NCBI GenBank assembly: GCA_023376005.1
Contig: CM042138.1
Coordinates: 93,586,509-93,650,508, forward strand
Reading direction: 5' to 3'
Origin: Doryteuthis pealeii
Taxonomy: Eukaryota > Mollusca > Cephalopoda > Myopsida > Loliginidae
DNA length: 64,000 bases
Shown here: piece by piece, positions 44,466 through 54,568 of the stretch
Layout of the letters: every line of letters starts with the position of its first letter
Position numbering within the stretch: position 1 is the first letter of the stretch
Program-made: the position numbers and the translations under genes
Notes under the pieces: model-generated
Databases searched by the model: none
What the model saw: only the letters and a program-made list of their open reading frames with translations
Told to the model about the DNA's origin: nothing

Positions 44466-46520
44466 CGTGCTACCAAATGATTTGCCTTTATTTCGTATGG
44501 TAAGTAAATACATATTTTATCTTTTACTATATTTTTCCATTTCTTTAAATTTCACTTTTGAATTTATAATTCAATTTGTTTAATTTCTTATAACAACAAA
44601 TACATTTTTTTCAGATTGTTAAAAATAAATGGTTGGAAAACGAACTCGTAGTGTTTCTGCTACAAAATTCGGAGGTCCACCTTCTGCATTAAATAAGACA
44701 GAGCCGTCTGCTTTTTGAAAATTCATCCAGTATAGTTATTTAAAAAAAAATACTTGCTCAAATTTAACATCGCTATTTCAAAATTAATGGCAAAAAATAT
44801 AATTGATATTTGGAATGCAGTCAATCCCCGTTTGCCCCAGTTAGGCAAAGTATATTATAAATAAATTGAAAAAAGACCTGAAAGCGCACCAGATACATAG
44901 AAAATCTCTCTCTTTAGCACAAAAGAAAATTATGGTAAAAAAGCTGGTTACATTGTTTGACATTTCTTCTTGTTCCTATCAATTGCCAATTTTAAGTTGT
45001 GAAGATAAAAATGTCAAATGCAAATATGAAAATTGTCAAACTCGGCACATAATCTGTATTTGTCCTCTCAAAGATATGTTAAAGTTATTTTTCTATTTTT
45101 CTTTTCTTTTTTTATGAATTCAAATTCCAATATCATAAACATTTTAATTCAAATGAATTTCTAGAATGATATTTTATGTAAATAAGTTAGAAAAGTAACT
45201 TGTACCATTTGCTTTCTATGTGAAATATTTTGATATTTTGAGATTTCTGTTGGTAGATGTATTTATTCACCATAAATTACATCTAATATTTCAGGTATCA
45301 ATGGAAGACAGAGAGTATCTAAAAGACCAGAGGACAAAATAGGAGCCACGGGTAGTTTCCAACTTGGACCTGTGAATAAAGCTGCCATTCATAAACTAAA
45401 AGTAGTGTAGTTGAAGCAGAAAGACAAAACAAGTTGATTCTTTTCCTATTGTCTATACATCTTATGATCAGGATGTTATTCTTTCCCACTCATTAAATAG
45501 TGAAGAAATAGATGAAGATTATGAGCCTGGCAGATAATCATGAGTGTTTACAACCTTTTAAAAATTCCTCGGTATGCTACTGAGCTGACCAAGGGTGATG
45601 TTTCATCGAATGTTTGCAAATGCCCTTCTTTTAGATTTGCAGGCTATGGGCTTTCTCAACCCGAATGTTAATATCAAAAACAAAATTTTAGATAAATCTA
45701 AACAAAACGCCCATCAAAACACATTGATAATACATACAAAAATATTTGTATTGGTGTTGATTGTAGACAGGATAAAAATACTCTCTTATACAAAGAGATT
45801 GTGGAGGAAGATGGAAAGAAACAATTTAAGAAAGCGAAGAGAACAGAACACCATTTGACATTCACAAAGGAGATGGGTTGTGGTAAAAGTGGAAAGTACC
45901 TCACACATAGATGTATCCCAACTACTGGAGCAACTGATGCTGTTCTAGCAGAGGAGGTTTTTAGTGTTTTGGAAGGAATATGACAGTGTTGATACCCTAA
46001 AAGCTGTTTTACTGTACAACACCCATACAAATACTGGCCGTGAAGCTGGGCTAGTTTCATTTCTAAGAAACAACTTAAAAGGAAATTGCATATCATTGGT
46101 TGCTCTCTACATCAAAATGATCTCCCATTCAGAGAGATTTTTAAGTACATTGATGGCAGCACAAAAAGTCCAACGTCATTTATTGGTCCAATTGGGAAAC
46201 TGTGTACAAATGACTATCATAATTTGCCCCAGGTCAAATTTGTACCGATAGTTAGTCCTCTGGAGAGGCAATATTCTAGCATCAAACAGACAAATGATCT
46301 AAGTAGTGATCAGATACTTCTTCTAGAATATGCAGTAGGGATTTCACGAGGGGAAATCAACCCTAGATATGCTGCATGAACAATTGGGCACTTAAATCAG
46401 GCAGGATGGTTGACGTTAGCCACCAGACTAATGTGTTTGTGGACTCGTGGAATTTACCCTGAAAACATAAAGACTACACAGTCTAATCCAGTTTATTGTT
46501 GCAGTGTATGCAGTTAGCTA
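44466..46520 (+). pseudogene. Decayed transposase-like gene with intron-like boundaries (family not firmly recognised)
   Basis: Pieces in several frames form one protein order: TRSVSATKFGGPPSALNKTE (44650), DIWNAVNPRLPQ (44808), KKDLKAHQ (44869), FDISSCSYQLPILSCEDK with CKYENCQTRHIICICPLKD (45000), MEDREYLKDQR (45301), GATGSFQLGPVNKAA, then GVDCRQDKNTLLYKEIVEED (45755), TIGATDAVLAEEVFSVLE region, NTHTNTGREAGLVSFL, CSLHQNDLPFREIFKYIDGS (46100) and SPLERQYSSIKQTNDLSSDQ (46255). A donor-like ATG|GTAAGT (44497) and acceptors TTTTTTTCAG (44614) and AATATTTCAG (45294) suggest introns. VD ... CxxH (CSLH) resembles the RNase-H-like DDE core with the C(2)H signature of several cut-and-paste families. 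Stops and frameshifts make it nonfunctional. Family assignment is an inference. Confidence 0.6.
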
Positions 46521-46634
46521 GTTTGAAAACAAAATAGACAATAAATTTCATAACCAGAAACTGTATATTTTCAATATACTGCAAGAATCAAAGGCTACCA
46601 CCTAAAATAACAGACGCTAATAAACAATTTACTT

Positions 46635-46715
46635 GATCTAGCTAGTGAAAAGGGGATAGAATCCCTCGCTGTCTGGCGGATACCGACTTTAGACCACCCC
46701 GACGACTTTACTTAC
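46635..46715 (+). mobile_element. SINE-1, 3' end only
   Basis: CTAGCTAGTGAAAAGGGGAT ... CCACCCCGACGACTTTACTT. The tRNA head is missing. 5' truncation is consistent with LINE-driven insertion. Confidence 0.8.
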
Positions 46716-47038
46716 CATTCATATGTTAAAGCCATGAATTTAAATCTAAATTATCCAACTGAGTTTAATTAAAATCTTTCTTGTCGCGTTGGCATTTTGA
46801 AAGCGCCAAATGTTCTCACCAGACACATTGGACTTTTTATTTATGTATTTATTTATTTTTTTTATTTTATTTATTTATCTATTTTTTTTATCTTTGTCTG
46901 AATGCGAATTTTTTCAGTTGGACAGTAGAAAAATTAAATGTCTACAAGAAATTATAAAGAATAAAACATCTTTACACCTCGCTATAAAATCTGACATTTC
47001 ATCATTTTACACACTGATACACACACACATACACATAC

Positions 47039-47041
<3 letters not shown>

Positions 47042-47122
<81 letters not shown>
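47042..47122 (+). repeat. (TA)n(TG)n microsatellite
   Basis: TA dinucleotides to about 47078, then TG dinucleotides to about 47121. Confidence 0.95.
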
Positions 47123-47125
<3 letters not shown>

Positions 47126-47598
47126 ATAATGTTAGTACCCTAACACTTATGTAAAGTTAGTGTAGAAACCAAAATGACTGAATGAGTTACAGCCAGCGGC
47201 CTTGAAGGATTGAGTGACAAGACTTGATCTCATCCTGATCCCTTTTCCGGTAGATACCATGAGAATCGTTGAAGGCCCTCTTCCGGTTTAGATTAGAAAG
47301 ATTTTAGTTTAGAGCATCGGCCGAACCACGGATAGAGCAAGTCGCGCTAAGCGCGCTGCCGACTCAATCTGCGCAGAAAGTCTGGTGGGGATTTTGTAAT
47401 AAAATATGATCTAAAGCAAATCAAAGTCTTGGGTTATTATCTAAAAACTACCAATGACCCAGGGCTTATGATAGATGAGAAATCCCCAATTGAAGACCAG
47501 ACATGAAATCCCCAAGAAAAGTTCCAGACCCTAGAATAAGAACATAAGAATAAAGACGATCAGAAGAATAAGAAGAAGAATAAAGAGAGTATACAACA

Positions 47599-47600
<2 letters not shown>
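47123..47600 (+). other. Unassigned moderately GC-rich segment, LTR-like in flavour
   Basis: Starts TGTTACATAATGTTAG near 47120 and ends GAGTATACAACA near 47599. It contains TTGTAATAAAATATG and AGAATAAAGACG (polyadenylation-like words) and a self-complementary AGTCGCGCTAAGCGCGCTG. TG...CA ends fit a solo LTR, but flanks (GTGTG and TATAT) do not match, so this is weak. Confidence 0.25.
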
Positions 47601-47654
<54 letters not shown>

Positions 47655-47732
47655 AAAATTAATGGAAAAAACTAATGGCATGAAAAATGAATGAAATGAA
47701 TGGAATAAATTTTAAAAATCTATATATATATA

Positions 47733-47779
<47 letters not shown>
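47600..47779 (+). repeat. (TA)n microsatellites
   Basis: TA runs at 47605..47650 and 47722..47779. The second ends exactly where the mariner terminal repeat starts. Confidence 0.95.
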
Positions 47780-47780
<1 letters not shown>

Positions 47781-48320
47781 GAGGTATGTCAAAAAAGTTC
47801 CAGGACTGGTGTCACAAAAAAATTATTTCAAATCCAAACTACAAACTACAAGTTACCCCATTGAAAGTATCCCCGCTGGAGTCTAATGCACGTTCCCATT
47901 CTTCTCTGCCACGGTTGCATGCACTCCTGGAAGGATTCTTTCGGGATTCTCCGTAGCTCTGTCGTCACGGTTTTTTTTTATGTGGTTCACATCTTCAAAA
48001 CAGGTTCCCTTGATGACCCCGTTGAGCTTGGAGAAGAGGAAAAAATCACATGGAGCCAGGTCGTGCGAGTAGGGAGGTTGCTCCATCACAGTGATGTTCT
48101 TCTGGGCCAGGAACTCTCGGATACTCAGGGCAGTGTGGGCAGGTACGTTGTCATGGTGAAGCACCCATGATTTGTCCTGCTACATATCTCGCCCCTTCCC
48201 GCGCACAACACGTTGGGTAACTCTTTTAGATGTGCTGGTCCTGTGGCAAGAATTCGCAGTGGACAATGCCCCTCACATCGAAGAATGTGATCAACTTGGG
48301 ACTTTTTCTGACCTACCTCG
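47780..48320 (-). mobile_element. Internally deleted mariner element (541 bp)
   Basis: Ends CGAGGTATGTCAAAAAAGTT (left) and CGAGGTAGGTCAGAAAAAGT (right, complement) are inverted repeats bordered by TA. On the minus strand the transposase core is readable: VLHHDNVPAHTALSIREFL, PPYSHDLAPCDFFLFSKLNG, with the second catalytic Asp in HHDN and the third in LAPCD. Upstream, FFDVRGIVHCEFLPQ is followed by stops. The N-terminal DNA-binding half is deleted. Flanking DNA is (TA)n on both sides. The element is non-autonomous. Confidence 0.88.
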
Positions 48321-48354
<34 letters not shown>

Positions 48355-48380
48355 ATATATATTATATATATATATATATT
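48321..48380 (+). repeat. (TA)n microsatellite
   Basis: TA dinucleotides with two TATTATA interruptions, continuing the tract broken by the mariner. Confidence 0.95.
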
Positions 48381-48479
48381 AGAAACGGCTGGGGTTGGGG
48401 GAAATAGTCTCGCAGATCAATTATTACTGAATCATGAGTTGAATACGCGCAGCTTGCCCCATTAAAATCCATATGTAAG

Positions 48480-48980
48480 GCGTCAAAAAAAAATATACAC
48501 TGACACACATACAGCAGTATGACAATTTAATTATTACAACTTTTGATGAGATTACTTAAGAGCTACTGCAAATTGCTCATTATGTAAAAAATATAATAAT
48601 CTTGATTTAACTCGTTCTCTTCTTTTTTTCTTTCCTTATTTCCATTTTTCATTATGCTTTTATGATTGAAACAGATTAGCCTTATCGCTTCGACTTTCAC
48701 GCCCACCCTCTATCTTTTTCCTACTTTCTTTCTTTCTTATTATATTTTTTTAATGTAACATATCCTTTTTCTTCCTTTTCTTTCTTTATGATAAAAACAG
48801 AATGATCCATTATTTAGCTGAGGTGACAACACTCATAAGAAATAAGAATTCGGTTGATAAACCACACCATGAAATCAGGATTTACATTTTTGCCTTTCAT
48901 CTTGAACGATTTGAACGGGATAATGTTTAACCAGAGGGTTTTGCAAAATGATAACGGTCGGAATATGAAGGAACATGGGT
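48480..48980 (-). repeat. R4 repeat, copy 3
   Basis: ACAATTTAATTATTACAACT, ATTATTTAGCTGAGGTGACA, GGATTTACATTTTTGCCTTT, ATGATAACGGTCGGAAT are the complements of R4 landmarks in reverse order. Confidence 0.65.
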
Positions 48981-49260
48981 ATTAATATATAGATTATATT
49001 AAAATATACATGAGTGCATGTGTATATATATATGTGTGTGCGTGTATGTATGTGTATGTGCTAGTGTTTGTATGTGTCTGTGTGCTTAGGTAGAAAAATT
49101 ATCTTTAAGACCATACTCATTGAATATAACCAACATCATTGAACGTGATTATACTAAGGTGTTTTAATGGGGTTTTTTATGCACCACTGGAATTCTGTAG
49201 AAGAAAATCTATTATTTAACAACAGAAATGATATTCAATTTACAATGACAGTAATTGCTA

Positions 49261-49262
49261 TG

Positions 49263-49356
<94 letters not shown>

Positions 49357-49370
49357 GGATCCAATTGACT

Positions 49371-49400
<30 letters not shown>
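49261..49400 (+). repeat. (TA)n(TG)n and (TA)n microsatellites
   Basis: TA to about 49323, TG to about 49351, then TA again at 49375..49400 immediately before the conserved tail at 49401. Confidence 0.95.
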
Positions 49401-49403
<3 letters not shown>

Positions 49404-49735
49404 GAAGCGGGTAATATATTTTAGCATTTTATCTTCTTAACTGTCTGACAGTTCTTTACTCAGATAGAAAACCTATATAACAAGAGAGTAATCAAAATAT
49501 ACATAAAGAGGGAGAAAGTGACAGACAGAAAGTGTAGTGAAAGATTGGTCAGTTTTTGACTTAATTGCAAATTACGACTAATTAGAACCAATTAAAATGG
49601 ATTGTTTCCAGACATAACTCAATTCTAGAACTAAGGAATATTTTGATATCAATTTTGTGTCATTAAACTAAATAATAAACAAAAGTCTTTAGCATACAAT
49701 CATTGATTCATTCAGCTTTACTATAATAATAGATA
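49401..49735 (+). repeat. Module tail plus dispersed repeat shared with 51475..51700
   Basis: TCTGAAGCGGGTAATATATT, TTTTATCTTCTTAACTGTCT form the tail also seen at 51769, 52299 and 52441. TTAATTGCAAATTACGACTA, CTAAGGAATATTTTGATATC, TTTGTGTCATTAAACTAAAT match 51535..51660. Confidence 0.7.
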
Positions 49736-49739
49736 TGTT

Positions 49740-51470
49740 TATTTGAATTAATTCGCAGTTTAATCTATTTGAATTTATTGGAAAAGGGAAACAAAGATAA
49801 TTTATCTACATACCAAATAAGTTCATTTGAATTAATTGTCTGCTTTATTAATGAAAAACTTGTACCTGTTTAGATTTAAGATATATAAATTACCAAAAAT
49901 CAGGAAACTATCCAATTTCAATGAGATTTTTAGCACGTTATTCATTAATGAATTCTTTTAAAATGAATATGTTATGCACTGCCAAAGATGCCATAAAATC
50001 CGTATTTTACGAAAAACAAAGTAGGTTTAATAATCATGTTAAATCAGACATATTTTTCGAGTTTTTATATATTGAATTTTTAAAATTTCATTTTATTTTA
50101 TAATACTAACGATTGTTCTCATTTATCTACAGCAGACTATAAAATAATTTACTGGAAGCAAATAAAAATAATCGGCTTCAGCTATAATTTTTCTTAAAAA
50201 ACATTATGCAACAGGGTTTTAGGGTTTTCGGAATGTGGGCCAGTAGATATCACCAAAATACGTCACGTGATCAGTTTATGCCATATTGAAGGAAGAAACG
50301 TAAATATTTTTTTAACTTTTTTAAAAAATCTCGCAAAGAGGAAATAAGAAACATAAAGAGTTGCTACAAAGAAAAACAGTTAATTCAAAGATCAAATTAT
50401 TCAATTAGGGGAAATTACTCACCATTATCTTGAAAAATAAGTAAAACAGTCAATTTCTTTATGGATATTTTTTAGCAGAATTCTGTATTCATGGTTCTTT
50501 TCTAAAAAGCTCTTGCATCGAAACTTATGAAAATCGTCTGATATAATTATTCAGACTATTATCTTTATAGAAAAAAAGTAAAAATCGTTTTTTGTCGGTT
50601 CAGTTTTTCATATTTCATCAAATAAAACATGGGGTAGACCTCGTAAAAAGAATATTTCCTCTAATATATTTTAGGAAAAAACTATTTCAATCATATTTAT
50701 ATCAAAAGGTAAATAGGTAAATTAGGGAAATTTTCGTAAAAATCGGACCTATTAATGGACTTTTCATAGAATTTTTTTTAAAAGCCGGTAGTCATAATTT
50801 GTTTTGGGCTACGTTAAATTTCAATTGATTTAACTTTGCAAAAATGTAAATATTGGTTTTCGTTCATAATTTTCATTATTTCCGTGAGCAGAATATTTTT
50901 TTCAAATCATCAGAAGTTTTTTAATGTTTCTTCTTTCGAATTGACAAAAAAGAATTCAAGATAATATTAATCTTTATGCAAGTTTCATGTATTAAATATG
51001 CGGGGGGGGGGTAAATTACACAGGGGAAATTAGTGGTAGAACCGATTTACTAAAAGTATAAATAAATGAAATTATTAATGAGATAATACCACTGAATAAT
51101 TTGGAAGCTGAGAATTTTATTTTTATTGTTTTGTATTATAAACTGTACAAAAAGTAATATAACATTTTTTTAAAAGAAAGTACATTATTATTATTATTAT
51201 ATTAAGCTTACCGACAAATAAAAACGTAAGTTATCGTAAAAAGGGTATTACATTTTTTTTTCATTTATTCGTACATCTTTTAATCTTCAAACATCGCAAA
51301 TCATGATTTTATTACAAACTAAGGTGATTTTTACATTTAAGACCGTTTATTTTTGTGATAGTAAGAAGTGTTAATTTCGATTATAAGTTATGGGTTTGGA
51401 ATGATAATAATTAAAGAGAGTGGACCAGCTCACACTTGACGCTCTTAGAAATATTAAAGCATATAGGGAG
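49740..51470. other. AT-rich stretch without recognised features
   Basis: Very AT-rich. Contains a G9 run at 51003..51011 and a short (ATT)n at about 51188..51200. No coding exon, element end or tRNA-like box was found. Confidence 0.45.
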
Positions 51471-51474
51471 TGTT

Positions 51475-51698
51475 TAGTCAAGCTATATATAGCGAGGGTT
51501 AAATTGATATGCAGAACTCAAGAGAGGGATTGGTGACTTTATGACTTAATTGGCAATTACTGCTAATTAAAAGGATGAAATTGATTTTTTTCAAACATAT
51601 TTAATCATAGACCTAAGGAATAACTAAGCATAATTTTGGTGTCATTAAACTAAACAGTAAAAAAACCTTTAGGATGTAAAAAGTGATTCGCTCAGCTT

Positions 51699-51771
<73 letters not shown>

Positions 51772-51837
51772 TGAGGCGAGGTAGTATATTTCAGCATTTG
51801 CATTTCATTTTCTTAAAGGTTTGATAGTTTATTTTTT

Positions 51838-51900
<63 letters not shown>
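51475..51900 (+). repeat. Second copy of the 49.4-kb repeat with two (TA)n tracts and module tail
   Basis: Repeat body 51535..51700, TA run 51701..51768, tail GTCTGAGGCGAGGTAGTATA to TTTTTTCTT at 51769..51840, TA run 51841..51900. Confidence 0.8.
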
Positions 51901-51903
<3 letters not shown>

Positions 51904-52112
51904 GGCTTTAAAAAGACCCACTAAAAGATCCATTGTATAAAAAAATGTATATATTTTACAATGGAAGGGGGGGCAACAGGAAAAAAAACGAATTACTAGC
52001 AACTCGTTTTTTGGGGGAGGGAGGTTTGCCTTTGACCCCCCCCCCTCTATTTTAAGATATATACATTTTTTATACAATGAATCTTTTAGTGGGTCTTTTT
52101 AAAGCACTAATA
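51901..52112. mobile_element. Palindromic MITE-like element (~105-bp arms)
   Basis: Left GCTTTAAAAAGACCCACTAA, AAGATCCATTGTATAAAAAA and right complement TTTTTTATACAATGAATCTT, TTAGTGGGTCTTTTTAAAGC pair over more than 50 bp. Pairing can extend through GGGGGGG/CCCCCCCCCC and AAAAAACGA/TCGTTTTTT to a small loop near 51996. It sits in (TA)n DNA. No coding capacity. Confidence 0.8.
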
Positions 52113-52165
52113 AAATGTTGTACACCCCAAGAAATTTACAAATATATATGCATATATTCATACTT

Positions 52166-52219
52166 TATCAATCTATCTATCGATCGATCTATCAATCAAT
52201 CGATCGATCAATCTGTCTA

Positions 52220-52300
<81 letters not shown>
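52166..52300 (+). repeat. (ATCT/ATCG)n and (CT)n(TA)n microsatellites
   Basis: ATCT/ATCG/ATCA tetranucleotides, then CT dinucleotides at about 52218..52237, then TA dinucleotides to 52298. Confidence 0.9.
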
Positions 52301-52303
<3 letters not shown>

Positions 52304-52380
52304 AGGTAGGGTAGTATATTTTGCATTTGCATTTTATCTTAACTGTTTGACAGTTTTTCGTCTTCGATTGTATATATATA

Positions 52381-52444
<64 letters not shown>

Positions 52445-52515
52445 GCGAGGTAATAAATTTTAGTATTTTATCTTTTTGCCTCTTTGACAGTTTATTCCTT
52501 TCTTCTATCAGATAC
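52299..52515 (+). repeat. Two further (TA)n + conserved tail modules
   Basis: Tails GTATGAGGTAGGGTAGTATA (52299) and TGAGGCGAGGTAATAAATTT (52441), each ending near GACAGTTT, follow TA runs. Compare 49401 and 51769. Confidence 0.75.
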
Positions 52516-52646
52516 ATTGAATGACGTTCTTTTACCATAAAGAAAATATATTCATTTTTTATGAGAATATAAATCATGCTGTCACTGAATTATTAATTCC
52601 AAACCCTTTGTGTTCATGCAAAAACACTTAATATCTCAAATTACGC

Positions 52647-52650
<4 letters not shown>

Positions 52651-52708
<58 letters not shown>

Positions 52709-52860
52709 GTGTCAGAAAAGTATCGAGATTTGTTATACTTTTTGACACAATTGTATTCTGAAAAAAATAACGTTCCATTCATTCTTCATTTCTATCTTGG
52801 TATATACAGCTTCATTCTCTCATTTCTTTTTTAACACACATTGTATATATAATAATGAAT
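52651..52860 (+). repeat. (TA)n followed by ~1.7 units of the 88-bp transposon-end repeat
   Basis: A TA run ends at 52703 and is followed by AAGGTGTGTCAGAAAAGTAT, CGAGATTTGTTATACTTTTT, ACGTTCCATTCATTCTTCAT and TAACACACATTGTATAT. This looks like the element from which the 4325 array was amplified. Confidence 0.75.
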
Positions 52861-52872
52861 AAATGGATATCT

Positions 52873-52998
52873 TAGTACAGATAGAACTTTATTCCGGATT
52901 TTCTTTGCCTCTTCAGTCTGATTTTTCTCATTCAAAGACCTCACACTGAGACTGAGGAGGCAGAGAAATGCCGAAAGACATTTATATCTGTACCCAGG
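52873..52998. repeat. Inverted repeat with ~50-bp arms carrying hammerhead-like cores
   Basis: Left GTACAGATAGAACTTTATTC, TTTGCCTCTTCAGTCTG; right complement GACTGAGGAGGCAGAGAAAT, TTTATATCTGTAC. The right arm on the plus strand contains CTGAGGA, then GGCA-loop-TGCC, then GAAA (52952..52976). The left arm on the minus strand contains a decayed version (CTGAAGA, GGCAAAGAAAATCC, GGAA). Confidence 0.6.
52952..52976 (+). ncRNA. Hammerhead ribozyme-like core
   Basis: CTGAGGA (CUGANGA box), a 4-bp stem GGCA/TGCC closing GAGAAA, and GAAA follow one another without gaps, as in stem II of a hammerhead. Stem I and a clean stem III with a UH cleavage site are not evident in the flanks, so self-cleavage is doubtful. 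It may be a relic of a ribozyme carried by a retroelement. Confidence 0.35.
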
Positions 52999-53113
52999 TA
53001 TCCATTTTTTCTAATTGTCCATATATGTAAAAATATATATGCAAATGTTTACATGTACGCTTGAGTTCTCAATTTCGCTCTAATCCTATCAAGGAAACAA
53101 TTGATATCCTCCA

Positions 53114-53114
53114 C

Positions 53115-53199
<85 letters not shown>

Positions 53200-53207
53200 T
53201 ATATAAT

Positions 53208-53256
<49 letters not shown>
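53114..53256 (+). repeat. (CA)n(TA)n...(TG)n microsatellite
   Basis: CA to about 53163, TA to about 53207, TG to about 53256. CA and TG sides are complementary, so the tract could form one long hairpin. Confidence 0.95.
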
Positions 53257-53259
<3 letters not shown>

Positions 53260-53313
53260 GAGAAATGTAGACAAACACGGAATGTTGTACAAGAAGGATG
53301 TTATTGTAGGTAG

Positions 53314-53362
53314 TAATGTCGACGTTTTAACGTTTCAATCTGTTAGGCCTTCTTCAGGACGT
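53314..53362 (-). ncRNA. Hammerhead ribozyme-like motif with short stem III
   Basis: Minus strand: GTC, CTGAAGA, 14 nt, GAAA, then ACGTTAAAACGT, C, then GAC. ACGUU/AACGU would make a stem III including the conserved A-U next to GAAA. The cleavage triplet is GUC. GUC/GAC starts stem I. Stem II (AGGCC/GAUU) is poorly paired and there is one extra A after CTGAAGA. Very short stem III is known for hammerheads of Penelope-like elements. Catalytic activity is not claimed. Confidence 0.4.
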
Positions 53363-53519
53363 TGGATTGATTTTCTTGCTTCAACGGTTGTCATACTCAT
53401 ACTGGTGAGTGAGGAGGTCGTGAATAGGGCAGGGGTTGTCAATTGCTGGTGCTAGTAGGATCGTTTAAGTTGGTAGTGGGAGGGAGTTCTATTTTTTCTC
53501 TAATGGGGTGTGTACATAG

Positions 53520-53585
<66 letters not shown>
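53520..53585 (+). repeat. (TA)n(TG)n microsatellite
   Basis: TA to about 53546, TG to about 53584. Confidence 0.95.
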
Positions 53586-53734
53586 GTAGTCAAGGTAAAT
53601 TGATTGTTAAATAATATTTTTGCGTTCATTTTCTTCTAATGTTAAATATTAGTATAGACTGGGTTCACTCTAACCTTGCTATGATCATCGGTCTCGTTCA
53701 AAGAAAACTCAAACAGACCTGACTAAATAAAGGG

Positions 53735-54010
53735 TTAGGTTCAAAGTTCCGTGATGGCTCGCGATTACGACGTGATGGCTCCCGATTACGACAAGAAGGT
53801 TACCGATTACGACAAGAAAGTTCCCGAGTCCGAAAAGAAAGTTCCAGAGTCCGTGAAGGTTCCCGAGTCTGACAAGAAATACCTGAAGAAGGCCGGGGGG
53901 CATATCGGCCGAAACGTTGTACAGATAACAATGAAGATGAGTACAATAGTCCGAATAACGCAGATAATACTAATCCTCAAGCCTCATCTCAAACATTCAG
54001 AGAAATAATC
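53735..54010 (+). repeat. Interspersed element with ORF-like KKVPES repeats and hammerhead-like segment (copy 3)
   Basis: Frame reads MMARDYDVMAPDYDKKVTDY, then KKVPESEKKVPESVKVPESD, then KKYLKKAGGHIGRNVVQITM. More KKVPES-type units than copies 1 and 2. CTGAAGA-A-GGCCG ... CGGCC-GAAAC is at 53883..53915. The variable unit number is minisatellite behaviour. Confidence 0.7.
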
Positions 54011-54160
54011 AAACTCAAGCAGTAAAACTTGTACACATTATTATACAATGTGACAGCTGGAGACACTGTTGCATAGCCCTTCTTCGCTACTCTGGATCGT
54101 ATACGTTGCTGGTATACTGCGGTAGGTTAGTAGTCGGTGTAGAGACTCAACACATGGCAT

Positions 54161-54493
54161 TGTAACAAACGTTAGTTTATTTCTTTACATTCTGCCGTGG
54201 TGAGTGTGGGTGACGGGCATTGACAATGGGAACTACTGCTGCTACTGTGGTGGAAGGTGGTGGGCGCGCCTCAGTCTGCTCTGTTCGCCGTCTCTCTGGG
54301 GTCTGACTCTCTAACTGCTACTGCTGACCCCTTAAGTAAAGGCAGCCGCCCACACATCCTTTTGTTCCTTTGACCGGAAGTTCTTTCTTCCCCTTCCAGT
54401 CTCTTTGTTCAAATTCTTCTTTGTCCAATTTCTTCTTTGTCCAGGTTTCGAATTTCCCGCGCAAAATAAATGCGGCGATCCTAAAACATAACA
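54161..54493 (-). mobile_element. Candidate solo LTR
   Basis: Minus strand begins TGTTATGTTTTAGGATCGCC and ends AAAGAAATAAACTAACGTTTG + TTACA, giving TG...CA ends and an AATAAA 20 bp from the 3' end. GC content is higher than the surroundings. Flanks GCAT and GCAC are similar, not identical. No internal retroelement genes adjoin it. Confidence 0.35.
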
Positions 54494-54568
54494 GCACATC
54501 TCCTTTCAGGTTTAAAAGAAACTTGTGAAACTTCATCCTGCAATCGAAATGGGATCTGCCTGAAATGA

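Noticed and set aside
47123..47600. Confident LTR retrotransposon LTR
   Set aside because: TG...CA ends and AATAAA-like words exist, but no matching target duplication, partner LTR or internal genes; left as unassigned.
49921..50103. 60-codon open frame
   Set aside because: Short, AT-driven, no homology or splice signal visible.
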